Below, piece by piece: positions 35,893 through 45,755 of a stretch of DNA of 64,000 bases (position 1 is the stretch's first letter; each line of letters begins with the position of its first letter). Under the pieces are notes generated by a model. That model searched no databases. It saw only the letters and a program-made list of their open reading frames with translations, and had not been told where the DNA came from. Source of the stretch: Streptomyces sp. BHT-5-2 (GTDB lineage: Bacteria; Actinomycetota; Actinomycetes; Streptomycetales; Streptomycetaceae); NCBI RefSeq assembly GCF_019774615.1, contig NZ_CP081496.1, positions 496,001 through 560,000 on the forward strand, written 5' to 3'. The translations under genes were made by a program, and so were the position numbers.

Positions 35893-37353
35893 TCAGTCGC
35901 CGCGGTACGTCTCCAGCAGCCGCAGCCAGACCTCGCTGATCGTCGGGTAGGCCGGGACCGCGTGCCAGAGGCGTGCGATCGGGACCTCGCCGGCGACCGC
36001 GACGGTGGCCGAGTGCAGCAGCTCGCCGACGCCCGGCCCGACGAAGGTGGCGCCCAGCAGCACCTCGCGGTCCAGGTCGACGACCATCCGGGCGCGGCCG
36101 CGGTAGCCGTCGGCGTACAGGAACGCGCCGGCCACCGCGCCCAGGTCGTGGTCGACGACGCGGATCCGGTACCCGGCGCGCTCGGCCTCGGCGGCGCTCA
36201 GGCCCACCGCGGCGGCCTCGGGGTCGCTGAAGACGACCTGGGGGACGGCGTGCCGGTCCGCGCTGGCGCTGTGCGCGCCCCAGCGGTCGGACTCCAGGAC
36301 CGGGACCCCGAGGGCCCGGGCGGCGATCGCGGCGCCGGCGATCCGGGCCTGGTACTTGCCCTGGTGGGTGAGGAGGGCGCGGTGGTTGACGTCGCCGGCG
36401 GCGTAGAGCCAGCCGCCGGGCACGCCGGTGACCCGCAGGGTCTCGTCCACCTCCAGCCAGCCGCCCGGCGTCAGGCCGACGGTCTCCAGCCCCAGGTCCT
36501 CGGTGCGCGGGGCGCGGCCGGTCGCGATCAGCAGCTCGTCGGCGATGAGCGCGTCCCCCGTGCCGAGGTGGACGGTGAACGGCCGGCCCGGTGCCTCCCG
36601 CCGCACCTCGCGCACGGCCACGCCGGTCCGCAGGGTCACCCCCGCCTCGGCCAGCGACTCGGCGACCAACTGCCCGGCGAACGGCTCCATACGGGGCAGC
36701 AGACCGTCGCCGCGCACCAGGAGCGTCACCGCGGCGCCCAGCGCCCGCCAGGCGGTCGCCATCTCGACGCCCACCACCCCGCCGCCGACGATCACCAGCC
36801 GGCCCGGCACGGACTTGGCGCTGGTGGCGTCCCGGCTGGTCCACGGCCCGGCCTCGGCCAGCCCGGGGACGTCCGGCAGCACCGGCCGGCTGCCGGTGCA
36901 GACCGCGACCGCGTGCCGGGCGACCAGTGTCCGTCCGCCGTCGACGGCCACCCGCCGCGGCCCGACCAGCCGCCCCCGGCCGCGGACGAGGTCGATGCCG
37001 GCGGAGTCCAGCCAGCGGACCTGCCCGTCGTCCTTCCAGTAGGAGACGATCGCGTCGCGGTGGGCGAGGACGGCGGGCGCGTCCAGCGGCCCGGCCGCCG
37101 CGTCCCTCAGCCCCGGCACCCGGCGTGCCTCGGAGCGGGCGGTGACCGGACGCAGCAGCGCCTTGCTGGGCATGCAGGCCCAGTAGGAGCACTCGCCGCC
37201 GACGAGTTCGTGCTCCACCAGCACCGCGCTCAGACCGCCGGCGTGCACCCGGTCGGCGAGGTTCTCGCCGGTCGGCCCGCCGCCCAGCACGATGACGTCG
37301 TAGGTGTCGGCGGCGGCCGCTTCCGTCGCCTCGCTCGTCCGGTTCGCTGACAT
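35893..37353 (-). CDS. Pyridine nucleotide-disulfide oxidoreductase (FAD)
   Basis: Flavoprotein of 486 residues in the dihydrolipoamide dehydrogenase/mercuric reductase class. The N-terminal FAD loop is 'VIVLGGGPTGENLADRV'. The redox disulfide is Cys55-x4-Cys60 in 'GGECSYWACMPSKAL'. The NAD(P) loop is 'LVIVGGGVVGVEMATAW', then 'YAAGDVNHRALLTHQGKYQ' for FAD. The C-terminal dimer domain ends 'HAVPAYPTISEVW', keeping the catalytic His-x4-(E/T) region in altered form: HAVPAYPT where lipoamide dehydrogenase has HxHPTxSE. Substrate unknown. ATG 37353 has GGGAG 9 bases upstream. Confidence 0.9.
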   Translation of the reverse strand: MSANRTSEATEAAAADTYDVIVLGGGPTGENLADRVHAGGLSAVLVEHELVGGECSYWACMPSKALLRPVTARSEARRVPGLRDAAAGPLDAPAVLAHRDAIVSYWKDDGQVRWLDSAGIDLVRGRGRLVGPRRVAVDGGRTLVARHAVAVCTGSRPVLPDVPGLAEAGPWTSRDATSAKSVPGRLVIVGGGVVGVEMATAWRALGAAVTLLVRGDGLLPRMEPFAGQLVAESLAEAGVTLRTGVAVREVRREAPGRPFTVHLGTGDALIADELLIATGRAPRTEDLGLETVGLTPGGWLEVDETLRVTGVPGGWLYAAGDVNHRALLTHQGKYQARIAGAAIAARALGVPVLESDRWGAHSASADRHAVPQVVFSDPEAAAVGLSAAEAERAGYRIRVVDHDLGAVAGAFLYADGYRGRARMVVDLDREVLLGATFVGPGVGELLHSATVAVAGEVPIARLWHAVPAYPTISEVWLRLLETYRGD

Positions 37354-37429
37354 CGGCGCTCGCTCCCTGCCGCGCATGGGGTGGGCCGGGTCCCCGGGCC
37401 CTCACCGACATCCTCTTCCCGGCGTGGGC

Positions 37430-37717
37430 TCACCGCATCCGGCGTTCGACGGCCTCCTTCGCCTCGACGAGACCGGCGCCGGTCAGCTCGCGGTAGAGCT
37501 TGATCGCCGCGATCTTCTTGTCCTGCGCGAGCAGCGCGTCGATCTCGGCCATCCGCGCGTCCGGCACCTCCTCCACCCCGAGGTGGGCCATCACCAGGTC
37601 CACCTTCCGCTCCAGCCGCGCCAACCGCCGCTCCAGCGGCTTGGTACGGCGGTCGAGGGAGGTGACGAGCATGGCGACGGCCAGCACGAAGACGGCGAAC
37701 GCGGTGTAGGTGTTCAT
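37430..37717 (-). CDS. Membrane-anchored ribosomal L7/L12 C-terminal-like protein
   Basis: A 95-residue protein with an N-terminal transmembrane helix (about 4-20) and a basic coiled-coil segment (24-45). Its C-terminus, 'KKIAAIKLYRELTGAGLVEAKEAVERRM', closely follows the KIxVIKxVRexTGLGLKEAKdlVE helix-turn-helix of ribosomal protein L7/L12. It is not the ribosomal stalk protein: there is no dimerisation domain and it is membrane-anchored. Such proteins recur in actinobacteria, function unknown. Confidence 0.82.
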   Translation of the reverse strand: MNTYTAFAVFVLAVAMLVTSLDRRTKPLERRLARLERKVDLVMAHLGVEEVPDARMAEIDALLAQDKKIAAIKLYRELTGAGLVEAKEAVERRMR

Positions 37718-37876
37718 GCCAGAAATCCTAGGGCTCGACGACCTGCTGCACGGCCCGCGTCCCGCTCCCGGCCACTCCCCCGCCCAGACTCCCTTGAGAA
37801 CCAAGGGACTTGCCCGACCGGAACGAGCCGGCTCCTCTAGGGTCGACTCCGATCACCGACTGCACGGGGGAACGCG

Positions 37877-39550
37877 ATGGACGACCGCATGGACGAGCGC
37901 ACGGACGACCGCGGGGACGGCCTCATACCGGACGCGGCCGGCACCGCGCCGGACGGCACACCCGCCTACCTGGCGGGCCGGCACGCCCCGGAGGGCTCGC
38001 CCGCCCACCGGCTCCACCTCTGGATCGAGCGCCTGCACGACCTCATGACCCTCTACGCCGAGCAGTTCGTCCACGACGACTGGGAGCACGACTACAGCGC
38101 CCGTTCCCTGCCGGAGGTGGAGCGGGCACTGCTCGACTCCTGCTCCGTCGACGACGGCGACGACGACGCCACCCCGCTCCACATCGAGGCCGTGGCCGCC
38201 TACCTGGGCGAGACCCTGCTCCAGGAGGCGGGCGGCCGCTGGGACTGGGACGCGACCGCGGGCACCGACGGCCTGCCCGTCGTCCGCCCCGACCCGGCCC
38301 TCGGCCACCCGCCGGTCGTGCCACTGCTCGTCGTCGGCCAGGCGCTGCGCGAGGCGTCGGGGCAGGTCCTCGCCACGGCGGCGCGGCTGCTGCGCAGGGC
38401 GGTCAGGGCCCGTCAGCGGGAGCATCCCGAGTGGTGGCCGCAGCAGGTCCGCACGCCGTGGGTGCACGCCGGGGCGGTCCACTCGGCCTGCCGCACCCCG
38501 GAGCGCTGGCGGAACGCGCGCATGGTCGACCACCTCCGCTGGTGGGCGGAGCAGGCCGGCGGCCGCGACCGCTGGCTCTTCGCCCCGGCCTCCCTGGACG
38601 CCATGGAGGCGCTGCTGCGCCAGCACTTCCGCACCGTCGAGGACTACGACCGGGTCGCCGACGAACCCTTCTGGATCATGGCCGCCTGGTACGTGGGCCA
38701 GTACGTCGTCCACAACAAGGGCGCCCTGTGGCAGTACCGCGAGGTCGACCCCGACGCCCCGCCGGGCACGTCGCACGCGGCGGACGACCCCTGGACCGGC
38801 AGCGTCTTCGTCAGCCAGCGGCTGCGCTACGACGGCCACGCCGAACACCCCTGGGCGATGCTGCGCGAGGCGGTCGCCGGCCAGGACCTGCGGGAGATCG
38901 TGGACCGCTTCCCCGACGCCCGCCCGCACCGCGTGCGCACCGGACGCGGGACCTGGCCCGAACAACTCTGGGACCAGGCCCGCCCGGAGCACCTGGCTCC
39001 GCCGGCCCTCCCGCCGCTCACGGACGCGGAGTCGGCGGAACTGGCCGCGGCCGACGACCTGGGCGCCCCGGACTGGTACCACAACCACCGGCTCGACACC
39101 TGGCTCGCCGCACGGCGCGACGCCTTCCCCGCCTGGGCCGAGGCGGCGGGCGGCACCCCCGCGGACTGGGACTTCTCCCCCGCCTCCCTGGACCGGCTCG
39201 AAGCCCTGGTGCGCGCCCGCTTCACCACCTACGAGCAGATGGTGGCCGCGAAGGAGGAACCGTTCCTGGCCGGCGCCGCCTGGTACCTCGGCGAGGTCCA
39301 GGTCAGAACGTGCGGCGCCGTCTGGCGCTGCCGCCCGCAACCCCCCACCGACCCCGACAACCCCTACGACGTCCCCATGGTCGAGGCCCCCCGCACCGAA
39401 CCGGACGAGGACGAGGACCGGGACGAGGACCGGGACGACGAGGACGACGAGGAGTACGTCCACCTCTGCGACCCGCCGGGCACCCTGCGCGCACTGCTCC
39501 TGAACGGCCCGGCGGAGCGCCTCCGGGACGCGCTGGAGGCGTACGGCTGA
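37877..39550 (+). CDS. Hypothetical protein with three internal repeats
   Basis: A 557-residue soluble protein I cannot assign. Three diverged copies of one domain are visible at about 68-124, 230-288 and 428-486. Each has a D-W/W-x-F segment, '(P)ASLDxxEALxRxxF', a Tyr-rich linker, an 'AAWYxGExxxxxxGAxWxx' block and a closing Trp. Copies 2 and 3 are closest ('WLFAPASLDAMEALL' versus 'WDFSPASLDRLEALV'). The C-terminus has a run of Asp/Glu-Arg repeats near 504-525. The ATG follows GGGGGA. Alone in its transcription unit. Confidence 0.75.
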   Translation: MDDRMDERTDDRGDGLIPDAAGTAPDGTPAYLAGRHAPEGSPAHRLHLWIERLHDLMTLYAEQFVHDDWEHDYSARSLPEVERALLDSCSVDDGDDDATPLHIEAVAAYLGETLLQEAGGRWDWDATAGTDGLPVVRPDPALGHPPVVPLLVVGQALREASGQVLATAARLLRRAVRARQREHPEWWPQQVRTPWVHAGAVHSACRTPERWRNARMVDHLRWWAEQAGGRDRWLFAPASLDAMEALLRQHFRTVEDYDRVADEPFWIMAAWYVGQYVVHNKGALWQYREVDPDAPPGTSHAADDPWTGSVFVSQRLRYDGHAEHPWAMLREAVAGQDLREIVDRFPDARPHRVRTGRGTWPEQLWDQARPEHLAPPALPPLTDAESAELAAADDLGAPDWYHNHRLDTWLAARRDAFPAWAEAAGGTPADWDFSPASLDRLEALVRARFTTYEQMVAAKEEPFLAGAAWYLGEVQVRTCGAVWRCRPQPPTDPDNPYDVPMVEAPRTEPDEDEDRDEDRDDEDDEEYVHLCDPPGTLRALLLNGPAERLRDALEAYG

Positions 39551-39610
39551 GGAGTTCGGGGCCGCCGGCCGCCGGCCCCGCCCCGATGCGGACCCAAGGA
39601 GGAACTCGCC

Positions 39611-40075
39611 CTAGTGCAGGCAGAATTCATTGCCCTCCGGGTCCGTCATCACCACCCACTCGCCGGCCGGTTCGACGACCTTGCGCCGGACCCGGGCGCC
39701 GAGGGCGCAGAGCCGCTCCGCCTCCGCGTCCCGCCGCCCCGCAGGGCCGTGCAGATCGATGTGCAGCCGGTTCTTCCCCGCCTCGGTCTCCCCGCGCGGT
39801 ATGCGGTTGAAGAGCAGCCGCCGCCCGAGCCCCGTGCCGCTGTCCGGGTCGAAGGGGTCGTCGGGGTGGCGGACCGCCGCCGCGTCCCGCCAGGCGCGCC
39901 GGCCGTGGTGGTCGACGACGCTCTCGGCCGTCACGGCGCCGAGACCGAGGAGCCGGCCGACGAGGGCGCTGTGGTCCTCGATCTCGTAACGGAGCGCGCC
40001 CGCCCAGAAGTCGGCCTGGGCATGCGGGTCGTGGGCGTCGACGACGAGTTTCCAGTGCAGGGGTGCAGCGTTCAT
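39611..40075 (-). CDS. VOC/glyoxalase-like protein
   Basis: A 154-residue protein of the vicinal oxygen chelate superfamily in the Glyoxalase_6 style: 'LHWKLVVDAHDPHAQADFWAGALRYEIED' at the start, 'GKNRLHIDLHGP' in the middle and 'VVMTDPEGNEFCLH' at the end. The repeated beta-alpha-beta-beta-beta module and the His/Glu near the ends suggest a metal site. Similar proteins include bleomycin-resistance-like and unknown enzymes; activity cannot be specified. Confidence 0.88.
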   Translation of the reverse strand: MNAAPLHWKLVVDAHDPHAQADFWAGALRYEIEDHSALVGRLLGLGAVTAESVVDHHGRRAWRDAAAVRHPDDPFDPDSGTGLGRRLLFNRIPRGETEAGKNRLHIDLHGPAGRRDAEAERLCALGARVRRKVVEPAGEWVVMTDPEGNEFCLH

Positions 40076-40445
40076 GGTCACCACTTATATCCCCCGGCAC
40101 TGACAACGGCCGGCGCGGCGGCGGTCAGTGCGCCCGGGCGGGGCGGTGCTGTCCGGGGCGGCACGGGCCGTCCCCCGTCATCGGCGGCTCCTCTCTCCGA
40201 CCGGCGGGCGTCTGCCGGTCCGGGGAGCCGAGCCGCCGGGCACAGGACGGGATACGGCCGCGGTCGGCGCCGGGAACGCCTGCCGGCCGTGCAGAGCGAG
40301 GTCCGTGTGCGCATGACGGCACGCGGTACGGCGGCGCCGCGGGGATATCGGTCATGAGGAACGCGGCACGTCCCACCGGGGTTTCGGGACGGCTTCCAGG
40401 ACCCCGGAAGCCGTTGCCGGGACCCCGGAGCGGCTTTTCGGAACC
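40076..40445. other. Intergenic region without supported gene
   Basis: About 370 bases between the VOC gene (start) and the FAD oxidase gene (stop), both on the minus strand. Open frames exist but lack ribosome sites and coding bias. A CGGGACCCCGGA-rich imperfect repeat lies at 40380-40430 and may form the terminator of the FAD oxidase gene. Confidence 0.4.
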
Positions 40446-41810
40446 TCAGAACAACTTCCCCGGGTTCAGGATCCCCAGCGGGTCGAAGACCTGCTTGATG
40501 CCGCGGTGCAGGGCCACGCCGTCGGGGCCGAGCTCGCGGGCCAGCCAGTCCTTCTTCAGGACGCCGACGCCGTGTTCGCCGGTGATGGTGCCGCCGAGGC
40601 GGAGGCCGAGCGCCATGATCTCGTCGAAGGACTCGCGGGCGCGCCGCTCCTCGTCCGGGTCGGCCGGGTCGAAGCAGACCAGCGGATGGGTGTTGCCGTC
40701 GCCGGCGTGCGCGCAGACGCCGATGGTGAGGTCGTGCTTCTCGGCGACGGCGGCGGCGCCCGCCAGCATCGTGGCGAGCTGCGAACGGGGCACGCAGACG
40801 TCGTCGATGAGCATCGCCGGCTTGATCCGCTCCAGGGCGGTGAAGGCCAACCGACGTGCCTGGAGGAGGAGTTCGGACTCGGCGGCGTCGTCGGCGGGGA
40901 CGACCTGGGTGGCGCCGGCCGCCTCGCACAGCGCGCCGACCGCGGCCAGGTCGGCCGCCGGGTCGGGGGTGTCGAAGGCGGCCAGCAGCAGCACCTCGGT
41001 GGTGTCCGGCAGGCCCATCTGCGCCATGGCGTTGACCGCGCGGACGCTGGTGCGGTCCATCAGCTCCAGCAGGGAGGGGGTGTGGCCCTCGGCCATGATC
41101 CGGCAGACCGCGTCGCCGGCCGCCGTCACCGAGTCGAACTCGGCCACCATGGCGAGCTGTCGGGGCGGCGCGGGCTTCAGCGCCAGGGTGGCCCGGACGA
41201 CGACGCCGAGGCTGCCCTCGGAGCCCACGAAGAGGCGGGTGAGGTCGTAGCCGGCCACGCCCTTGGCGGTGCGCCGGCCGGTCCTGATCAGCCGGCCGTC
41301 GGCGAGGACCACCTCCAGGCCGAGCACGTACTCGGCGGTGACGCCGTACTTCACGCAGCACAGGCCGCCGGCGGCGGTGCCGATGTTGCCGCCGATGGTG
41401 CACGTCTCCCAACTGGAGGGGTCCGGCGGGTAGTAGAGGCCGTGCTCGCCGACGGCGCGGGAGAGGACGGCGTTGACGACGCCCGGTTCGACCACCGCGA
41501 TCCGGTCGACGGGGTTGATCTCCAGGATGCGGTCCATCTTCACCAGAGAGAGGACGATGCAGCCGTCGGTGGCGTTGGCGGCGCCGGCGACGCCGGTGCG
41601 GGCACCCTGCGGGACGACCGGGACGCGCAGCTCGGTGGCCGTGCGCAGCACGTGCTGGACCTGCTCGACGGTGCGCGGCAGGACGACCACGGCGGGGCTG
41701 CCGGCGTCGCAGAAGTTGGCCGTATCCCGGGCGTAGGAGCCGGTGACGTCGGGGTCGGTGAGCAGCGCTTCCGCCGGCAGCCCGGCGCTCAGACGTTCGA
41801 TGAGGTCCAT
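40446..41810 (-). CDS. FAD-linked oxidase, GlcD-like (2-hydroxyacid dehydrogenase)
   Basis: Flavoprotein of 454 residues. The PCMH-type FAD-binding domain has 'VVLPRTVEQVQHVLRTATELRVPVVPQGARTGVAGAA' and 'ETCTIGGNIGTAAGGLCCVKYG', then 'GRRTAKGVAGYDLTRLFVGSEGSLGVV'. The C-terminal GlcD/lactate dehydrogenase cap has 'VCAHAGDGNTHP' and 'GGTITGEHGVGVLKKDWL', with catalytic His residues. It resembles glycolate oxidase subunit GlcD and D-lactate dehydrogenases; the true substrate is unknown. No GlcE/GlcF partner is adjacent. Confidence 0.92.
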   Translation of the reverse strand: MDLIERLSAGLPAEALLTDPDVTGSYARDTANFCDAGSPAVVVLPRTVEQVQHVLRTATELRVPVVPQGARTGVAGAANATDGCIVLSLVKMDRILEINPVDRIAVVEPGVVNAVLSRAVGEHGLYYPPDPSSWETCTIGGNIGTAAGGLCCVKYGVTAEYVLGLEVVLADGRLIRTGRRTAKGVAGYDLTRLFVGSEGSLGVVVRATLALKPAPPRQLAMVAEFDSVTAAGDAVCRIMAEGHTPSLLELMDRTSVRAVNAMAQMGLPDTTEVLLLAAFDTPDPAADLAAVGALCEAAGATQVVPADDAAESELLLQARRLAFTALERIKPAMLIDDVCVPRSQLATMLAGAAAVAEKHDLTIGVCAHAGDGNTHPLVCFDPADPDEERRARESFDEIMALGLRLGGTITGEHGVGVLKKDWLARELGPDGVALHRGIKQVFDPLGILNPGKLF

Positions 41811-41960
41811 GCCCTCACCCTGCCATGGGGCCAGCGCGCAGCGCTGTCTTCTGGGGGTGGAGGTCGGGCGACGGGCGGGCAGGCCGCACACGGAAGATCG
41901 TGTACGGCCCACGGAGTGGCCGGGAAGCGCCCCGCGGAGTGGCCGGGAACCGGTATGCGA

Positions 41961-43185
<1,225 letters not shown>

Positions 43186-43247
43186 CAACTCGACGGTTTC
43201 GCCGGGCGATCTGTACATGATGACCATCGAAATCGGAGGTGACGGCC

Positions 43248-43715
43248 GTGGCGATCGATCATTTGGACGGGGCGCTGCTGGAACTGCTCGCCCGGGAGCC
43301 GCGGATCGGCGTGCTGGAGGCGTCCCGCAGGCTGGGGGTGGCCCGCGGGACGGTGCAAGCGCGGCTGGACCGGCTTCAGTCGAATGGCGTGATCAGGGGG
43401 TTCGGGCCGGACGTGGACCCGGCAGCGCTGGGCTATCCGGTGACCGCGTTCGCGACCCTGGAGATCAAACAGGGCCAAGGCAGCGACGTACGGGCCCACT
43501 TGGCGTCCGTTCCGGAAGTGCTGGAGCTGCATACAACGACCGGACACGGGGACATGCTCTGCAGGCTCGTCGCGCGGTCGAACGCCGATCTCCAGCGGGT
43601 TATCGACCTGGTCGTGGGCTTTGATGGCATTGTGCGGGCATCGACGGCGATCGTCATGGAAAATCCGGTTCCGCTCCGGATCATCCCGCTGGTGAAGCAG
43701 GCCGCGGGAGGCTGA
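43248..43715 (+). CDS. hpdA: AsnC/Lrp-family transcriptional regulator, HpdA-like
   Basis: A 155-residue regulator. The N-terminal winged helix-turn-helix (about 4-52) reads 'LDGALLELLAREPRIGVLEASRRLGVARGTVQARLDRLQSNGVI', and the C-terminal RAM ligand-binding domain (about 65-145) 'AFATLEIKQGQ..EVLELHTTTGHGDMLCRLVARS'. Amino or keto acids are typical effectors. In S. coelicolor the equivalent gene, HpdA, activates hppD and represses itself; I apply that by position. GTG 43248 is preferred over GTG 43239 because GGAGG then sits 8 bases upstream. Confidence 0.88.
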   Translation: MAIDHLDGALLELLAREPRIGVLEASRRLGVARGTVQARLDRLQSNGVIRGFGPDVDPAALGYPVTAFATLEIKQGQGSDVRAHLASVPEVLELHTTTGHGDMLCRLVARSNADLQRVIDLVVGFDGIVRASTAIVMENPVPLRIIPLVKQAAGG

Positions 43716-43798
43716 CGGCGGCGGGCCGCGGCCGGCTCCGGGCGGCCGCGGCCGGCTCCGGGCGGCCGGGAGCGGTGACGGACGGCAGGAGGCGACGG

Positions 43799-44446
43799 GT
43801 GAGCTTCTGGGAGTACGTCGGCAGTCGGCACACCCAGCTGCTGACGGACACGTTCCAGCACGCCAGCGCGGTCTTCCAGTGCATGGTGATCGCGACGGTG
43901 CTGGGCGTCGTCATCGGCGTCGCCACCTACCGCAGCGAGTGGGCCGGGGCGCTGGCGACGACGGCCACCGCGACGATCCTGACCATTCCGTCGCTGGCCC
44001 TGATCGGCCTGCTGATCCCGATCGTCGGCCTGGGTGTCGCGCCGACCGTCGTCGCGCTGACCCTGTACGGGCTGCTGCCGGTGGTGCGCAACGCCATCGT
44101 GGGGCTGCGCGGGGTGGATCCGGCGCTGGTGGACGCGGCCAAGGGCATCGGGATGTCGCGGGCCGCCCGGCTCCTCCGGGTCGAACTCCCGCTGGCCTGG
44201 CCGCCGATCCTCACCGGTATCCGGGTCGCCACCCAGATGCTGATGGGCATCGCGGCCGTCGCCGCCTTCGCCTCGGGCCCCGGCCTGGGCAACGAGATCT
44301 TCCGCGGGATCGCCTCGCTGGGCAGCGCCAACTCGCTCAACCAGGTGCTCGCCGGCACGCTCGGGATCGCCGTGCTGGCCCTCCTCTTCGACGCCGCCTA
44401 CGTCCTGATCGGACGCCTGACCATTCCCAGGGGGATCCGTGCCTGA
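43799..44446 (+). CDS. OpuC-type osmoprotectant ABC transporter permease 1
   Basis: A 215-residue permease with about six helices for glycine betaine/choline/carnitine-type import. The EAA loop is 'RNAIVGLRGVDPALVDAAKGIGMSRAARLLRVELPLAWPPILTGIR', the family hallmark. GTG 43799 is chosen since AGGAGG ends 6 bases before it; GTG 43775 is in frame. First gene of a four-gene operon (permease, ATPase, permease, binding lipoprotein), each overlapping the next by 4-8 bases. Confidence 0.92.
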   Translation: MSFWEYVGSRHTQLLTDTFQHASAVFQCMVIATVLGVVIGVATYRSEWAGALATTATATILTIPSLALIGLLIPIVGLGVAPTVVALTLYGLLPVVRNAIVGLRGVDPALVDAAKGIGMSRAARLLRVELPLAWPPILTGIRVATQMLMGIAAVAAFASGPGLGNEIFRGIASLGSANSLNQVLAGTLGIAVLALLFDAAYVLIGRLTIPRGIRA

Positions 44447-45755
44447 GCCGAACGGGAGCCGCCGGAGCAGCACCGGCGCCACGGAGCGGGCCGCGCGCCC
44501 GGCCGCCTCGACGGGCGCCGCCATCCGGCTGGAACATCTGACGAAGGTCTACCCCGGCACCCCCGCCCCGGCCGTGGAGGACGTCAGCATGGAGATCGGG
44601 GCCGGCGAGACGGTGGTGTTCGTGGGGCCGTCCGGCTGCGGCAAGTCCACCACGCTCAAGATGATCAACCGGCTGATCGAGCCGACCTCGGGGCGGATCC
44701 GGATCGGCGACGAGGACGTCACCGCCATCGACCCGGTCGGGCTGCGCCGCAAGGTCGGCTATGCCATCCAGGCGTCCGGGCTCTTCCCGCACATGACGGT
44801 GGCGCAGAACATCGCGCTGGTGCCGCGGATGACCGGCTGGTCCAAGGCGCGGACCAGGGACCGTGTGGCGGAGATGCTCGACCTCGTCGGGCTGGACCCG
44901 GGCGAGTTCCACCACCGCTATCCGCGGCAGCTCTCCGGCGGTCAGCAGCAGCGGGTCGGGGTGGCCCGGGCGCTCGCCGCCGACCCGCCGGTGCTGCTGA
45001 TGGACGAGCCGTTCGGCGCCGTGGACCCGATCACCCGCGACCACCTCCAGGACGAGCTGATCCGGCTCCAGCACGAGCTGCACAAGACCATCGTCTTCGT
45101 CACCCACGACTTCGACGAGGCGATCAAGCTGGGCGACCGGATCGCGGTGCTCCGCGAGCGCTCGCACATCGCCCAGTTCGACACCCCCGAGGCCATCCTC
45201 ACCAACCCGGCGGACGACTTCGTCTCCGGCTTCGTGGGCGCCGGGGCGGCGCTGAAGCGGCTGAACCTGACGCGGGTGCGGGACGTGGGGGTGGTCGACT
45301 TCCCCACCGCGCAGCTCGACGACCCGCTGGAGTCGATCTTCGATCTGCTGCGGGACGGCGACACCAACGAGGTGCTGCTGCTGGACCGGCACCGCCGCCC
45401 GTACAAGTGGCTGCGCCGCGGCGACCTCTCGCGGGCCAAGCAGTCGCTGGCCCGGGCCGGCACCCTCGTCACCGACACGGTGACCAGGGACGCGACGCTG
45501 CGCGACGCCCTGGAGGCGGTGCTGACCGACAGCGCGGGCCGGGTCGCGGTCACCGGCCGGCGCGGGGAGTACACCGGTGTGGTCGACATGGAGACGTTGA
45601 TGAACAACGTCCACGAACTGCTGGAGGAGGACCGCCTGGAGGCCCTGGAGCAACAGCACCAGCTCCGGGCGCAGCGCGCCCACCGGACCCAGCTCGCCCA
45701 GGAGGGCCTGGACGGTGCCGGCGGGCCCCAGGGCGGCGCGGGAGGCCGGGCGTGA
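44439..45755 (+). CDS. OpuC-type osmoprotectant ABC transporter ATPase with CBS domains
   Basis: ATP-binding subunit of 438 residues. Walker A 'GPSGCGKST', Q-loop 'IQASGLFPHMTVAQN', signature 'LSGGQQQR', Walker B 'VLLMDEPFGAVD' and H-loop 'VTHDFDEA' are complete. After the ATPase (about 28-270) come two CBS-like modules (about 300-410) that, in OpuA/OpuC relatives, sense ionic strength or nucleotides to gate transport. The tail is Gln/Ala-rich. GTG start overlaps the first permease by 8 bases. Confidence 0.94.
   Translation: MPEPNGSRRSSTGATERAARPAASTGAAIRLEHLTKVYPGTPAPAVEDVSMEIGAGETVVFVGPSGCGKSTTLKMINRLIEPTSGRIRIGDEDVTAIDPVGLRRKVGYAIQASGLFPHMTVAQNIALVPRMTGWSKARTRDRVAEMLDLVGLDPGEFHHRYPRQLSGGQQQRVGVARALAADPPVLLMDEPFGAVDPITRDHLQDELIRLQHELHKTIVFVTHDFDEAIKLGDRIAVLRERSHIAQFDTPEAILTNPADDFVSGFVGAGAALKRLNLTRVRDVGVVDFPTAQLDDPLESIFDLLRDGDTNEVLLLDRHRRPYKWLRRGDLSRAKQSLARAGTLVTDTVTRDATLRDALEAVLTDSAGRVAVTGRRGEYTGVVDMETLMNNVHELLEEDRLEALEQQHQLRAQRAHRTQLAQEGLDGAGGPQGGAGGRA

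Noticed and set aside
40125..40376. Minus-strand frame of 83 codons in the gap after the VOC gene
   Set aside because: No ribosome binding site, Arg/Pro-rich composition and no recognisable motif.
43723..43762. Two direct copies of a CCGCGGCCGGCTCCGGGCG unit after the AsnC/Lrp gene
   Set aside because: Short low-complexity GC repeat; no evidence of function, probably slippage.
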